From Hortaea werneckii (lineage: Eukaryota; Ascomycota; Dothideomycetes; Mycosphaerellales; Teratosphaeriaceae), in assembly GCA_037044905.1 (NCBI GenBank), contig JBAOKB010000053.1, forward strand, positions 1 through 51,185: a stretch of 51,185 nucleotides of DNA, written 5' to 3'. Every line of letters starts with the position of its first letter. Positions within the stretch are counted from its first letter, which is position 1. The notes beneath the pieces were generated by a model. The model searched no databases. It was not told the DNA's origin and saw only the letters and a list, made by a program, of their open reading frames with translations. Shown piece after piece: positions 30,451 to 41,433 of the stretch. The position numbers were made by a program, and so were the translations under genes.

Positions 30451-33400
30451 GCTGCGCGACGGCGGCGGCGTTGGCGGCGACAGCGGTGGTCAGGATGATC
30501 GGCGGTGGTCGTGTCGGTGCTGAGTCGCAACGCAGCAGCACAGTCCAGCACTCTGAGACACTAGATGCTCGACACAACCAGTTCGTGGCAGGCTGCCAGA
30601 GTCGTTCCGCGTGTCGAGGAGGATGCACTGGAAGTATGCCGTGGTCCTACAGCGCAGCTGCTGTCCCTTTCATGCTGGTACCGTAGCTTGGAATGCAAGC
30701 TTTCCTACTTGCTCATAGGTTCCCTTGCTGCATCGATACCTCTCCAAGCGCTCCTCGCAGCGAGCGAATGTCGCTCCCCCACCTCGCGAGCCAGCGGAGC
30801 CAGAACGGGCAGACAGTCGCTCTATTGGGTTTCACGGGCGCAAAAGGCTTGGGAGGGTGTTTGGGAATCCCAAGTAGCTGTCGCGTCGCTGATAGGCTGC
30901 TCGGTTGCCGCTGGGATAGGAACAGTAGGTAGTACGTGAATTGCGAGAGGTCAGGTCGCTTCCGTCCACTCCACGGCTCGTCCAATGCAAACTCGCTAAA
31001 ACCTGAGGCCACCACTCTGACGCGCTTTGCCGGATTAGATGTGGGATGGAATGGGCACACAGGCTTGCAGGACGAGACGCGAAATTTTCCGATACAAGCG
31101 ACGGCTTCATGTAGTATATCGCGCGCAGCCGTCGATGAGATATCGACTTTTATACTGAAGCGACCCAAAGATGCGTCATGTGCGAAGTCTCCCTCCGCAG
31201 GGAGAGAGTCATCCCACTCCGTCTCAGGGTGGTGAATAGGAGGGTCTCCAGCGTAAATGCGATTCAATCCTTGACTCGACAGAGCGACAATCATCAACAG
31301 CTCCTTTGCGCTCTACGTTTGCCGTTCACGCGTCACACATCCCTTGGAATTCTATACGTGCCCCATTGCCCAACCAGACGTCGCTCACATGCTCGTGTCT
31401 TGCGATGGTCCACGACTGAGGGCAATGTATTCGATCGGCGCTGTACAGCCTACCGTCTAATAAATAGCTACACCCCACTAGAACATCCTCAGCAAAGAGA
31501 ATTCCATGCGCCAAATATGGGCCCAAGGACATTTTGTCACCCGGGTACAGTACGGTTTCAATCAATGTGAGCACAACAATAGTTATAGCGAGCCGGAACG
31601 AGGCCATGAGCCAGATACGTGCATTGTTGCGATGCTTGAATTGGCCACCAAAGCAGCGGTGAAAAAGGCGCCCAATGTGCCGGAACCGTGTGAAGCGAAG
31701 TGCAAGCTGAACGTATGTTCACCGTCTGTTTTGCGACCGCTGGTTTTCATGCCCCTCCTCTCATCACAAACACTTACCGTATGCCCCACCTCGGCTCGGC
31801 ATCTCCCAGGCTGTCTGCTTGACTAAGTTGGCACTAAGAATCCCTCCGCAAGCTCGCGTGGAACTGGGACAGATTATCAGCGATAGGCTAAAGGAAGACT
31901 AAACCGCCATCATCTCAGCGGAAACGCGATCCCGAAACCCACGGGCATGGTTGTCGGTGCTGGCGAGGGAAGGAGAGCCTAGACTTCAGCACGTCCGTCA
32001 TCAATGACATAGATTGGCAGGGCGTAGGGGATTGTGATATTCGGTCGTCGTTATGGGGGTTGCGCAGGGGGATCAATCTTGCGAATGATCACGCTGAAGA
32101 TCGCGATGCCCCTCCCCCTCTTACTTCCCCTCCCCCTCACAGCACCCCGCCGCGCACATGTTTAGAGACGATCCACCTGGTCGCATCGTAGAATGCGATG
32201 AGAATGTCTTGTGATCGGTAAAGTTGCACAGAAGCAAAGAACGTGTTAATGAACGTTGTCGCCAACCTTAATTTGGCAGGAGGCAATAAGTCAGGAACAT
32301 GCCTTTTGACACAGGGGGGGCATCGGTGCACCTGTGGCAAGTGCCCAGGAAGTCAGTTCCGTCGCCCGCGACAGGAGGCGAGCTGATGGCAAGGTGGTTC
32401 GCGACGGATGGAGTTCCTGGCGCAGCAGCAATGCTTTCTCTATTCAGATTCTTTTGGCGCGAAGCGGAAATGTTTAGCCAGCCCGCTACGCCATTCCGTC
32501 AGTCCTTTCGAGTGCATATGCAGCATCAAGTTGCATTTTATGAAGTCGGTCCTAAGGCCTTTCCGGGCGGCAACGGTGACCTACCTCCCAGGAATAAAAA
32601 GGCCAGAGGACCGCGAGTCGCGACTCCTCCGACGGCATTTGACATACTCACTGAGATTAGCGTTGCGCCAAGTGGACCATCACGACCTCCCCGAACTAGT
32701 GTCAACTGTATCCCTGGCCCCCGGAACGGTGGCTTCTATGGAAGCAGATCCGAAAGAAGTGAAACACATCATCTTGAGTCGCGTCGCAGGGCGACCAACG
32801 TAGAACTTTGCGATTCGCTGGCAGGGAGACGGCAACCATACGAAGGTTGGCATGATCCGGAAGTCACGAAGCTGCATGGGGGGAGATGCAGGTAGTGCCA
32901 GCCTTGAGCGTCTGTCATGCAGTTTTTCGGGCAGGTTTTTTGACAGAAAAAAACCGACGGCTGGGAGGGGAACGGGTGACGAAGTTCGGAACCGTTCGCG
33001 GACGATCCTGGTCTGCATGCACGCCGCTCGACTTGCATCGCCAGGCTTGCTAGGCATGGCGGTGAATGACAGCTACGGTCGAGAGTGCAGTGGCGTGTGT
33101 GCTGTCGCACAAGCGGTCAAGTCCCGTTGCATTTACAACGCATTTGACAGCGCCATCGCCCATCTGCTACGTGCAGGTGGGCATGAATCGGCAGATGCGT
33201 TCATTCGACGCGGGACGGATACGGGTGAAGCGGTACGGAGCGCCATGTGGGAGCTAAGGTATTTGTCGACTCGTCGCCTCATCACGGTTGCGCAGGTCGA
33301 TGATAGAACGGACGACACACAACCAGTAGCAGCGCGCCAAGAAAGCGTGCTAGAAGGTACATAGTAATTTCGTCTGGTATACACCACGATGATGCAGTGT

Positions 33401-33837
33401 GCTGGTCAACAGAGACGGGTGGACATAACGAGCGCATTAAGAACGTAATGCAGTGAAAGTGGATTCGTGAGTGAAGACGTTTAGCGTCCCCGTTTCGGAT
33501 GGTTTCTGGGCAATCCCGGCGCTACCCCCGCCGAAGCCTTCGCATCTCTCGTTACTCCTCTCCAAGACCTGTTCAGCCCACCTCACCCCTCTTCATCACC
33601 GTGAACTATCGGCGACGTTGTTGATCGCTCAGCGACGACGCGCCTACATCCTCCACTCCTCCCGCGACGACAGCGATCACTTCTCCACGGCCATCGCCCC
33701 TATGCTCCTGCAGCTTGCCATGTGCAGACATCCCACATCATCCATCATCAGCACTACGCATTAACGACTCGGTCGCTGGCTGTCAGAGCGGACAAGGCCC
33801 ATCAAAAGCACGATAGCAGCCAGCGCATTTGACGACC
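30451..33837. other. Gene-poor region between divergent genes
   Basis: 3.4 kb with no gene I can support. It must carry the promoters of the RasGEF (-) and the C2H2 factor (+). Two adjacent minus-strand frames (31326-31607, 93 codons with a hydrophobic N-terminus; 30713-31294, 194 codons) are the only ones that deserve a check and are discussed under findings. Confidence 0.45.
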
Positions 33838-36464
33838 ATGTCCGCAGTCGCCGGGTCTGAGCAACTGGTGGCGCCCATCTCCCCCGCAAGCACGCGCAAG
33901 GCGTCAGACAGCACAGGCGAGAAGCCAAGCAGCAACAGCAAAGAGAAACGCTACAAATGTACCTTCTGTAGCCGCGCTTTTTCGAGAAGCGAACATAGAT
34001 CCAGACATGAGCGAAGCCGTAAGTATCCCCGAAGTTGGTGTAGTACTCTGCGCACGTCGTGTCCCGAGGTGGGGCACGTGGGGATGTACATAAGCTAACA
34101 ACGACCAGATACTAAGGAAAGACCGTTCAAGTGTTCGAAATGTCGCAGTACATTCGTCCGCCGCGACCTACTCCTCCGGCACGATCGTACCGTCCATGCC
34201 AAAGACGGTGGAGTACCTCTGCAAGCAGAGAACAAGAGAAGAACTACCAGTGGCAGCAAAGGCTCGCCTGACGGCTCATCGAAGCTGCCAGAGCTCGACG
34301 AGGCCTCGCTGGAACAATTTGGCGATGGCAACGACCCTTTCAGCGTGGAGCAAGCTGCTATGCTGATGACCAACTTCCAGCAGAGAGCGGCCATGTCTGG
34401 ACAGGACGGCGGCAGCATGCAGCCCGAGCCCCTGATCTCTCCTCATGGACCTCAGATGATGGAGCCAGCCTTGCCTTACGCAGCTTCAATGACGTTGCCG
34501 CAGATGAATGGATGGGATCAGATGTTACCGCACAACGTGAACCATCCGAAACCTTCATCGATATCCTCTGGAATGGAAGCGCAGAACGACATGATGCCCT
34601 TCGCCAATTCCCATAGCATGGCTGGCGCATCGAACACACTACCGCCTCTGATGGAGCGGCAATCAAGTCAAAATGACGGCTTATCCGGATTCAATCCGCC
34701 CTCCATCAACGGTCTTGCGACGCCTGGTGCACTTTCGCCCTTCCCATCCATGATGGGACCCGTGTCCCCGGTCGACTATCGTAGATCGCCCGGACCGCCA
34801 CAGCAGTGTACCATCGCCAAGCCGCCGCAGGTAGACACGGATGAGCAAATCAGCCGGATCATGGACAATATCAGACGCTGCGATAGCGAAGGCGCTCTTG
34901 TCGACACTTTCCAGTTGCCACAGACTTCTGTCCTCAATCGCTATCTGTCCACATACTTCAGCTTCTTCCACCACCACTTGCCGTTCTTGCACCCCGCTTC
35001 ATTTGATCCTGCGACTGTGTCTGCGCCGCTTCTACTCGCCGTCTTGTCGATTGGTGCACTCTACACGTTCGAGCAAGACCAGGCGTACATGCTCCACATC
35101 GGCTCAAAGGTTCTGGTGACACAGTTCTTGCAGAAGAAGGACAACTTCAGTTCCCGCAAATGTCCAGTGTGGATGATGCAAAGCTCGCTGCTCAACATGA
35201 GCTTTGCCAGTTGGAGTGGTGACCCTAAAGGTCTTGAATGGGCTTGCTCTATCAAGAGCTTGCTCGCCAACATGGTTGCTGGTAACAGATACGAGTTGAA
35301 GTTACGAGGCGATGCAAGAGAAGGCCGGCAACCAACTCATGAAGAGTGGATCGAGGATGAGGGCTGCAGGCGTACTTACTACGCTGTCTACATCTTCTTC
35401 GGTCTGCTTACCATGACGTATAACCACACTCCAGCGATCAGCTTCAACGAATTCGACAATCTCGAGCTTCCTGCCTCAGAGACACTCTGGAACATTGATC
35501 CTTCAGACAATGAAAGCTGGAGCGAAAGCTTGACAGCTTCGACCATCATTACCTTCCGGGAAGCACACGATGCATTGTTCCAGGGCGAGAACGCGCGCTA
35601 CAGTGCTTTTGCTACTCGCGTTATGATCAATGCCCTCTTCCTCGAGGTGTGGTACCACAAGCGCAGCCCTGAAGCTCTACAGGATGTGGTGACAGAATAC
35701 AAGCTGCGACTTGCCTTGGACACATGGGAGAAGTCACTGGAGATTTGCGAGCCAGAAACGGTAGTCGTTCAGCTCAGTGCGCCCCATAAAGGACATCCCC
35801 TGATCTTCAACGCGATGGCCGTCTACCGCAATACTCGCGCACGGCTCGTCGTCGACTTGAAGTCGGTACAAGAAGCCCTGAGGTACCATGACTCCTACGA
35901 AGTTGCCGCTGCGATGACTCACGCGCGCGATAAGGTCGTGCGCAATCAGGAAATGTTGAATGTCATCCAGGCATGCTTTGATTGCATTGAAGTTGCAGCA
36001 CTTCAGGGGATCAGATGGGTGGCAAGGACTTCTGCTACCAACTGGAGTATCGAGCATCCCCTCTGTGGTCTCGACCTTATTGTCATCCTCAGTCTGTGGC
36101 TCTGGCGCGTGGAACACGACGACGAACCGGCAAGTGAAGACGAGAAGATCATGTATCAGAAGTTGCGGGGCTTGTTCGACGAGGACTCGGTAGACGGTTT
36201 CAACCAGAAATTGAGCTCGACTGTGGCGAGGCTTTGGGGTAGTATGATTGACGAGGTGGTCGTTTGGGGGTAAGTTCACTCAACCATCCATATTCTCCCA
36301 CTCAGCTAACACGATTCCGCAGCATCACCAAACTCATGGGCGAATCTTTCAAACTCCACGCTCAGGCGCTCGTTGGCTACGAAGACGCCGTCATGGCCGA
36401 ACAGGCCAACGGCACCCCCGTACAGCCAATGGCCCCGCACGCAGCGGAAATCGCTGCCTACTAA
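33838..36464 (+). CDS. Transcription factor with two C2H2 zinc fingers and a fungal-specific transcription factor domain
   Basis: Three exons, 33838-34018, 34109-36269 and 36323-36464, encode 827 residues; donors are GTAAGT, and the first intron has a GCTAAC branch point. Finger 1 has ligands C41, C44, H57 and H61 and is split by intron 1 just before its last histidine. The linker HTKERPFKC leads to finger 2 (C69, C72, H85, H90). A Ser/Pro/Met-rich middle follows. A long helical domain from about residue 290 (LNRYLSTYFSFFHHHLPFLH, then FDPATVSAPLLLAVLSIGAL) matches the fungal-specific transcription factor domain normally found with Zn2Cys6 proteins. The combination of tandem C2H2 with this domain is a known Pezizomycotina family. 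Acts in the nucleus; target genes cannot be told from sequence. Confidence 0.9.
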
Positions 36465-37203
36465 TCGATTATCACGACCTTCACACGACTCTCTTGGGCT
36501 CTCAGGGTGGTCGGTGATGGACCTACACAAGCCCACGGCTTGTACCAACAGTTTTCCTTTCCTTGGGGGAGGCGTTCTAGGAACATGCTTTTGGAAGGGA
36601 AATCCGCGCGTTTTTCTTTTCACTTCGCGCCGCGACTTTTTTCTTGATACACACAACTCAGCGGGGCTAATGGTTGGCTGGAGATGATCACCCGGCCGGA
36701 AAGAGAGGATGAAGATACATATCACTAATTCTTTGCGGGGAGGAGCTCGTTCGCAAAGACACAGTTCATTGCGATGGGGCGCTTTTTTCCCGCTTTTTCT
36801 CGAGGTCGGCTGGCTCCGCCTAATCAATGGTCCTGCACTTTTGCTTGGTTTGTTGATTTTGCTTAAACCTTGATACCATGTACTAGCACTTGTTTTGGGT
36901 CCTTGGTTGTTGGTTTGGAAGGGAAAGGGGGGCCAGGCGTTGGGATGGTTTTAAGGGGGTGCATAGCGTGGTTTATTTGGGGACGGGGAGGTAGACACTG
37001 TATTATATTTGGTACGTCAAACTACAACAAAGTGAAGAAAACATCTCAACAGTCTCATATTTCTGGGTGATATCTGTACTCTCGTTGCGAAACGCCTTTG
37101 TCAACGCCTTCGGCCGTCTCTTCATCAAGGAGCTAAGTAGCTCTTCTCACAACAATCTGCTCGCTACTTGAAAGTGACATGATTTCTGTCGATATTGCTC
37201 CCG
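36465..37203. other. Intergenic region between convergent genes
   Basis: This is the shared 3' flank of the C2H2 factor (+) and the proline-rich gene (-). T-rich and G-rich tracts suited to 3' end formation are seen, and no gene. Confidence 0.5.
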
Positions 37204-39100
37204 CTAATAATAGTAATCGCCGCGTTCCATCACGCTGTCGCGACGTCTTCCGTAACCAGCCCCTTCACGCCTCCCACGTTCGTAGGCCTCCTGTTCACGC
37301 CGGCCTTGCTGATGAGACTCCCGCCGGAAGTCTGCAGGGTAATATCCTCCTTCCTCATAGTCGGTCAGCCGTCTCGGCAGCCTAGGCGCTCCATATCTAC
37401 CGGCGCGCACGTTGCGAGCGGCCGGATAGTCGTCTTCGTATGAGATCGCGCGCTCCAAAGGCGCTGGCGGCGGCAGCGGCGGGGGGTATCGAGGCCGTGA
37501 GCGGCCTTCTCGACTGTATTGCGGTCTGCCCGAACGGTCGTAGAACGAGTTCCCGGGTCTCACCTCGGCGTACTCGTCCACGTACCCTCTATCACCGCGT
37601 GGCTGTGTACGATAGCGCGGACGACGATCGTGGCTCTTGCGCCGATGCAGGCTCCCGCGTGGCTCCGACAGCGGTGGAGTTGATGGCGGCGTCGACGACG
37701 GTCCAGTAGGTTGGCTCAACACCGACTCGGCTCCTGCACTGGAGCCACTACTCACGTGCCAGTGTTCGAGCTTTTCTTCTAGGCTTTTCATTTTGTTGTG
37801 TAGCTGTTGCATCTTCTTGGCACTGTCTGACCGCTGTCGCCGTGGGCTAGGGGTGCGGAAAAGGCTTTCATCAGGGCTGGGCGACCTTACTCGCATCCTC
37901 GGATGAGGACGTGAAGCACGTCTGTTGATCCCTGCGACAGCTTCATCGTAAAATGGAGACTCAAAGTGCTGGGGATTTGCGATGTCAGGATTCGGTTGGA
38001 ATGGGTTTCGATCGTTATGTAAAGGCAGCGGACCCGGCTCAAAAGCGTTCTGAGGATGCTGAGGATGGTTCGGTGGGTTCGGCATACCGCCTCCGACTGG
38101 CGGCATGTGAGGCGGAGGGCCGGCATTGTTCCAGGACATAGGCGGGCCTTGGTTGGGGTGCAGGTGCTCCACCGGAATGGGCGGAGGACCCATTGGCGGC
38201 GCCGGAATAGCACCCGGATGACCAATTGGTGGCGCTGGGATCGCACCAGGAGGACCCATCATCGGCGGCGGCTGAACAGGCGGCGCTGCAGAGTTCGGCA
38301 TTGGGGGACGGCCTGAAGGCTGGTGGTTAATTGCCATGGGGTTCTCAACATCCAGGAACTCGTCACAAGCATTGACAGATTGTTTGGGCTGTTTCTTCTT
38401 GTTTCCGGTCTGAGCAAGGTTCTTATATGACTTCAACTCGATCAAGGGCTCGTTCACGTCTATGATCTCTATTGCCTGGTTCACTGTGGTTGCCGCCCTT
38501 GCCGTCCTTGTATTCGGCTTGGTTAACGTCCTGTCCTGTCGTTTGAGAATCACTTGCAACTTCTGGACCTCCATGGGACGCGTGTAATGTGGGATGCCGC
38601 GCTTGAGGATATCGAGTAGAATCCAGTCTGCATTTGGATGCTGCTCTTGCATTTGGCGCTTCTTTATCAATTGGTCAACAACTCCTCGCTGTTTAGGACT
38701 GAGCTGGCTATATTCTGTGACCGGATCTGACTTCGACACTTGACGATGTTTTTTCGCAAGGTCGGCAAGCTTCCTCTCGTCACATGGCAGACTACTCTTA
38801 CCAACTCTGCCCCCAGCTCAGTTTGCCATTGTTTGGCGCAGCTGCCCTTTCGAGCAGATAGCCTTCGTATGCGACATCGACAGGTTGGTAAACTTTGGGT
38901 TGTGCTCCTTTCTGCTTCTTTGGTTTCGGTTGATTTGAGAAGTCATCTCCGACAAAGTCAACCATAGGAGGCCCTTGAGCAGCGCCACCGAAATCATCAT
39001 ATACCGGAATGGGACCTGGCATCTGATTCATCCCCGGGTTGAGCCCGCCCGTTGGAGGCGGCATGGGTGCCGGTGGCGGCGGCGGAGGATGATTCTGCAT
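37204..39100 (-). CDS. Proline-rich, Arg/Ser-rich protein of unknown function (frame break or intron near 38800)
   Basis: The first part, from the AUG at 39100, reads MQNHPPPPPPAPMPPPTGG, then YEGYLLERAAAPNNGKLSWG, and meets a TAA at 38800-38798. The main part continues in a frame shifted by one base and runs to 37204: a helical region (QLSPKQRGVVDQLIKKRQMQ, then MEVQKLQVILKRQDR), a long Pro/Gly/Met-rich stretch, and a C-terminus of SR/RG/Tyr-rich repeats ending RGDYYY. Two models exist. Either a 94-nt intron runs from GTAAGA (38801) to TATAG (38708), giving 600 residues, or one extra base lies near 38800, giving 631 residues. The second keeps a plausible helical stretch (ERKLADLAKKHRQVSKSDPV) in the product. 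No catalytic motif is seen. The composition suggests an RNA-binding or condensate-forming protein; this is inference. Confidence 0.7.
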
Positions 39101-41092
39101 TGTTCCAGATGATAGCGATGTGGTTGCAGCCACGGTGATGAGCTGGTACCGCCTCTGACACGACTAACCTCGACCGAATACGGGTCATGCGTCGTTTGGA
39201 AGCCAATGAAGTGGCAAACTAAGGCGTCTCGAGAAGGATTAAGGCAGATGAATATTGGTCGGAGCAGGAAAGGACGGCTTTGAAGTAGAAGAGAATGAGG
39301 CTCCTAGCTCCCTTGGTTAGCGGCCTCGTCGCAGAGGTGTTGTGAGTACTCGTTGCCTTCTTTCGAGCAAATGGGGCGTAGGTCATCTGAGAGTCCGCAG
39401 CGAGATCGTACATAACCTCGCAAGGTTGTTCATGTAGCCTTCCTGCAGACCCAGGAACTAAGCTCATCGTGCAGTGGGGCGTAGTAAAATATTGACTGTG
39501 AGTGGGCGCCGAAACAAGGCAGACGCAAGCTTCGAGCTGTATGCATACGCTCCTCTGTCAGCACGCGTCACGGCTATCGCCAAATATGTACATGGTACTA
39601 CAGCTTTCACCATAGAAGGTCTTTGCCTTCAAAAGCCTGAAACGCTGCAATTGCAACGCACCCCGTATCGCCGGACGAAAAGGCGTGTGGTTTGATTGCG
39701 AGAACAATGACACCGTGCCTAGGTAGCAGTGGCGCCATCCGTAAGCCTAGGCAGATAGCATTCGCTCAGCTCTCAGTCTAGCGGCCTGGACGGCTAGGAT
39801 CGATCCTTCGAGGCACCCACACCTTTTGCGCCGCCACCGCAACCAAGCCGCTTCAGGAAGCCTTTCACGATTCGAGAGTTCCTCAAAAAGGGCCGCCCTT
39901 GTAAGTGGCCATGTCTCAGATTGAGGTGTGAGGCCGAAAGAAAAATCCATCATCGTATTGAACGGAAAGTAGTCTCCTGACCTGTCGATTTTGTACGACG
40001 TTCAATTAAGCATATCTATGCCTCTGGCGCCGTCGCTGCGTGCTGGAGCGCTTCTAACGCAATGCCGGTACTACTAGGGTCTTTCGGATCTCACAGGCTT
40101 CGTCTCTAACGCCCCATCGATCTCCTGCTTGTCGCCTCGTGAAAAGCAAAGCCAGTTCATTCCTGCGGCGGACGTGCGATTTCATACATTCGGAATACCG
40201 ATAGGTCTGTTTCGAGCCAATACGCTGAGCTTGACGACCGCGCGGGGGGCGAATGCGATGGAGCTACGTGGCCTTGCATCTTCATGCATAGGCGAAGCGC
40301 AGCGAGAGCTCGGCGGCTACGCCCAGTGATGGCTGAGTTTCGAGGACGCGAGAGACGATAGCATCCAGCTTGATGAGTCTTAGGCATGCTTGCCTGGTAG
40401 GGAAAATCAAGCTAACTCCGAGCGACTTGCCAGCGCATACGCGCAACCAAATTTTGAAGGTTCAGATGACCGCAAGCATATCCTCCAGGCCAGGTGTACA
40501 AGTCGAATTGTACTCGCCACGCGCTCACCGCTCTATTGGCCTGGCTACGGATGTGTCGGTTGGTAGGTTGCAGCGAATGTGAAGGATTTTGTATGCAAGC
40601 CATCGTTACGCCCCAATCGTGGTTCTGGAAACCTATCGGTAGACGAGCGAAGCTTCGGAGTGCGAGAGAGGCAACAGCTGCATTACAGCCATCAAGATGT
40701 CGGCATTGTCGGAGGCGACGCCAGAGGGAGAACTGTAGGTACATGCAGTCACATGCACTCCGCCAGCCGTGCTGATACTTTTTTCTTGGCTCCAGATACG
40801 ACGTATCCACCGCGGTGCAGTCACGACTACACCCGGCCTCGGTACAAGCCAGCGCAACTGAGCAGTGAGCAAGACAATGGCAAGCATTTTGTTTGTTTTT
40901 TTTTTGTTTTTCTAATGGAAAGAAACAAGCACGCTCGCAAGAGCTTGATCAAAAAGTTTCGATTTTTAAACCGACTGTATGCTTACACACTGTCTACAAC
41001 AGCAAGCCTACACATTAACAGAAAAAAATTCCGTCCTGCCCCATCCATCTGCGGAAAGCTAGTCGTCCTTTACAGGGCCGTGACTTCCGTCG
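39101..41092. other. Intergenic region, no gene seen
   Basis: About 2 kb upstream of the proline-rich gene and downstream of the small ORF behind LCB2. The open frames are short and overlap each other on both strands. CCTAGG palindromes occur near 39718 and 39749. No gene is supported. Confidence 0.45.
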
Positions 41093-41410
41093 CTATAGAC
41101 CCTGTCCCTTCCCTTCCCTCCTTGTCCTTCCCAGATTCGTGTTGTTATAGAGTTTCGCATATAATGTGCCATTCCATGCAATAGTCCAAAAAAGAGCAGA
41201 AAGAACCAACAAGAAAATCGACAGATTCCTCCTTTTCGCCGACTCGAATGAGAGCGGTCCTTCGACGGGTTCTAATTTGTCTTTTTTCCGCCGAGGCGAT
41301 TTCGGCTGCTGCTTCAGCTGCCAAGGAGGGGAGAAAATGTCCCATGCATCTTGTGTTTGAACGCCAAAGAACACCTCGCCAAACGTATCGCTTCGTCGAA
41401 TAGTAAACAT
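41093..41410 (-). CDS. Possible small single-pass membrane protein downstream of LCB2
   Basis: A complete frame with an AUG at 41410 encodes 105 residues. It starts 23 nt after the LCB2 stop, on the same strand but in another frame. The first half is polar (RRSDTFGEVFFGVQTQDAWD, then a Lys/Arg-rich segment KSPRRKKDK). Residues about 64-84 are a strong hydrophobic segment (LSIFLLVLSALFWTIAWNG), followed by a basic tail. I do not recognise a family. Codon third positions are less GC-biased than in LCB2, so this may be a chance frame within the LCB2 3' UTR. If real, its promoter would lie inside LCB2 or the two would share a transcript. Confidence 0.35.
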   Translation of the reverse strand: MFTIRRSDTFGEVFFGVQTQDAWDIFSPPWQLKQQPKSPRRKKDKLEPVEGPLSFESAKRRNLSIFLLVLSALFWTIAWNGTLYAKLYNNTNLGRTRREGKGQGL

Positions 41411-41433
41411 TGCCGCCTCGTGCGGGCACAGCT

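Noticed and set aside
32299..33364. 170- to 198-codon plus-strand frames upstream of the C2H2 factor
   Set aside because: They overlap frames on the other strand, lack motifs and have no coding-like third-position bias.
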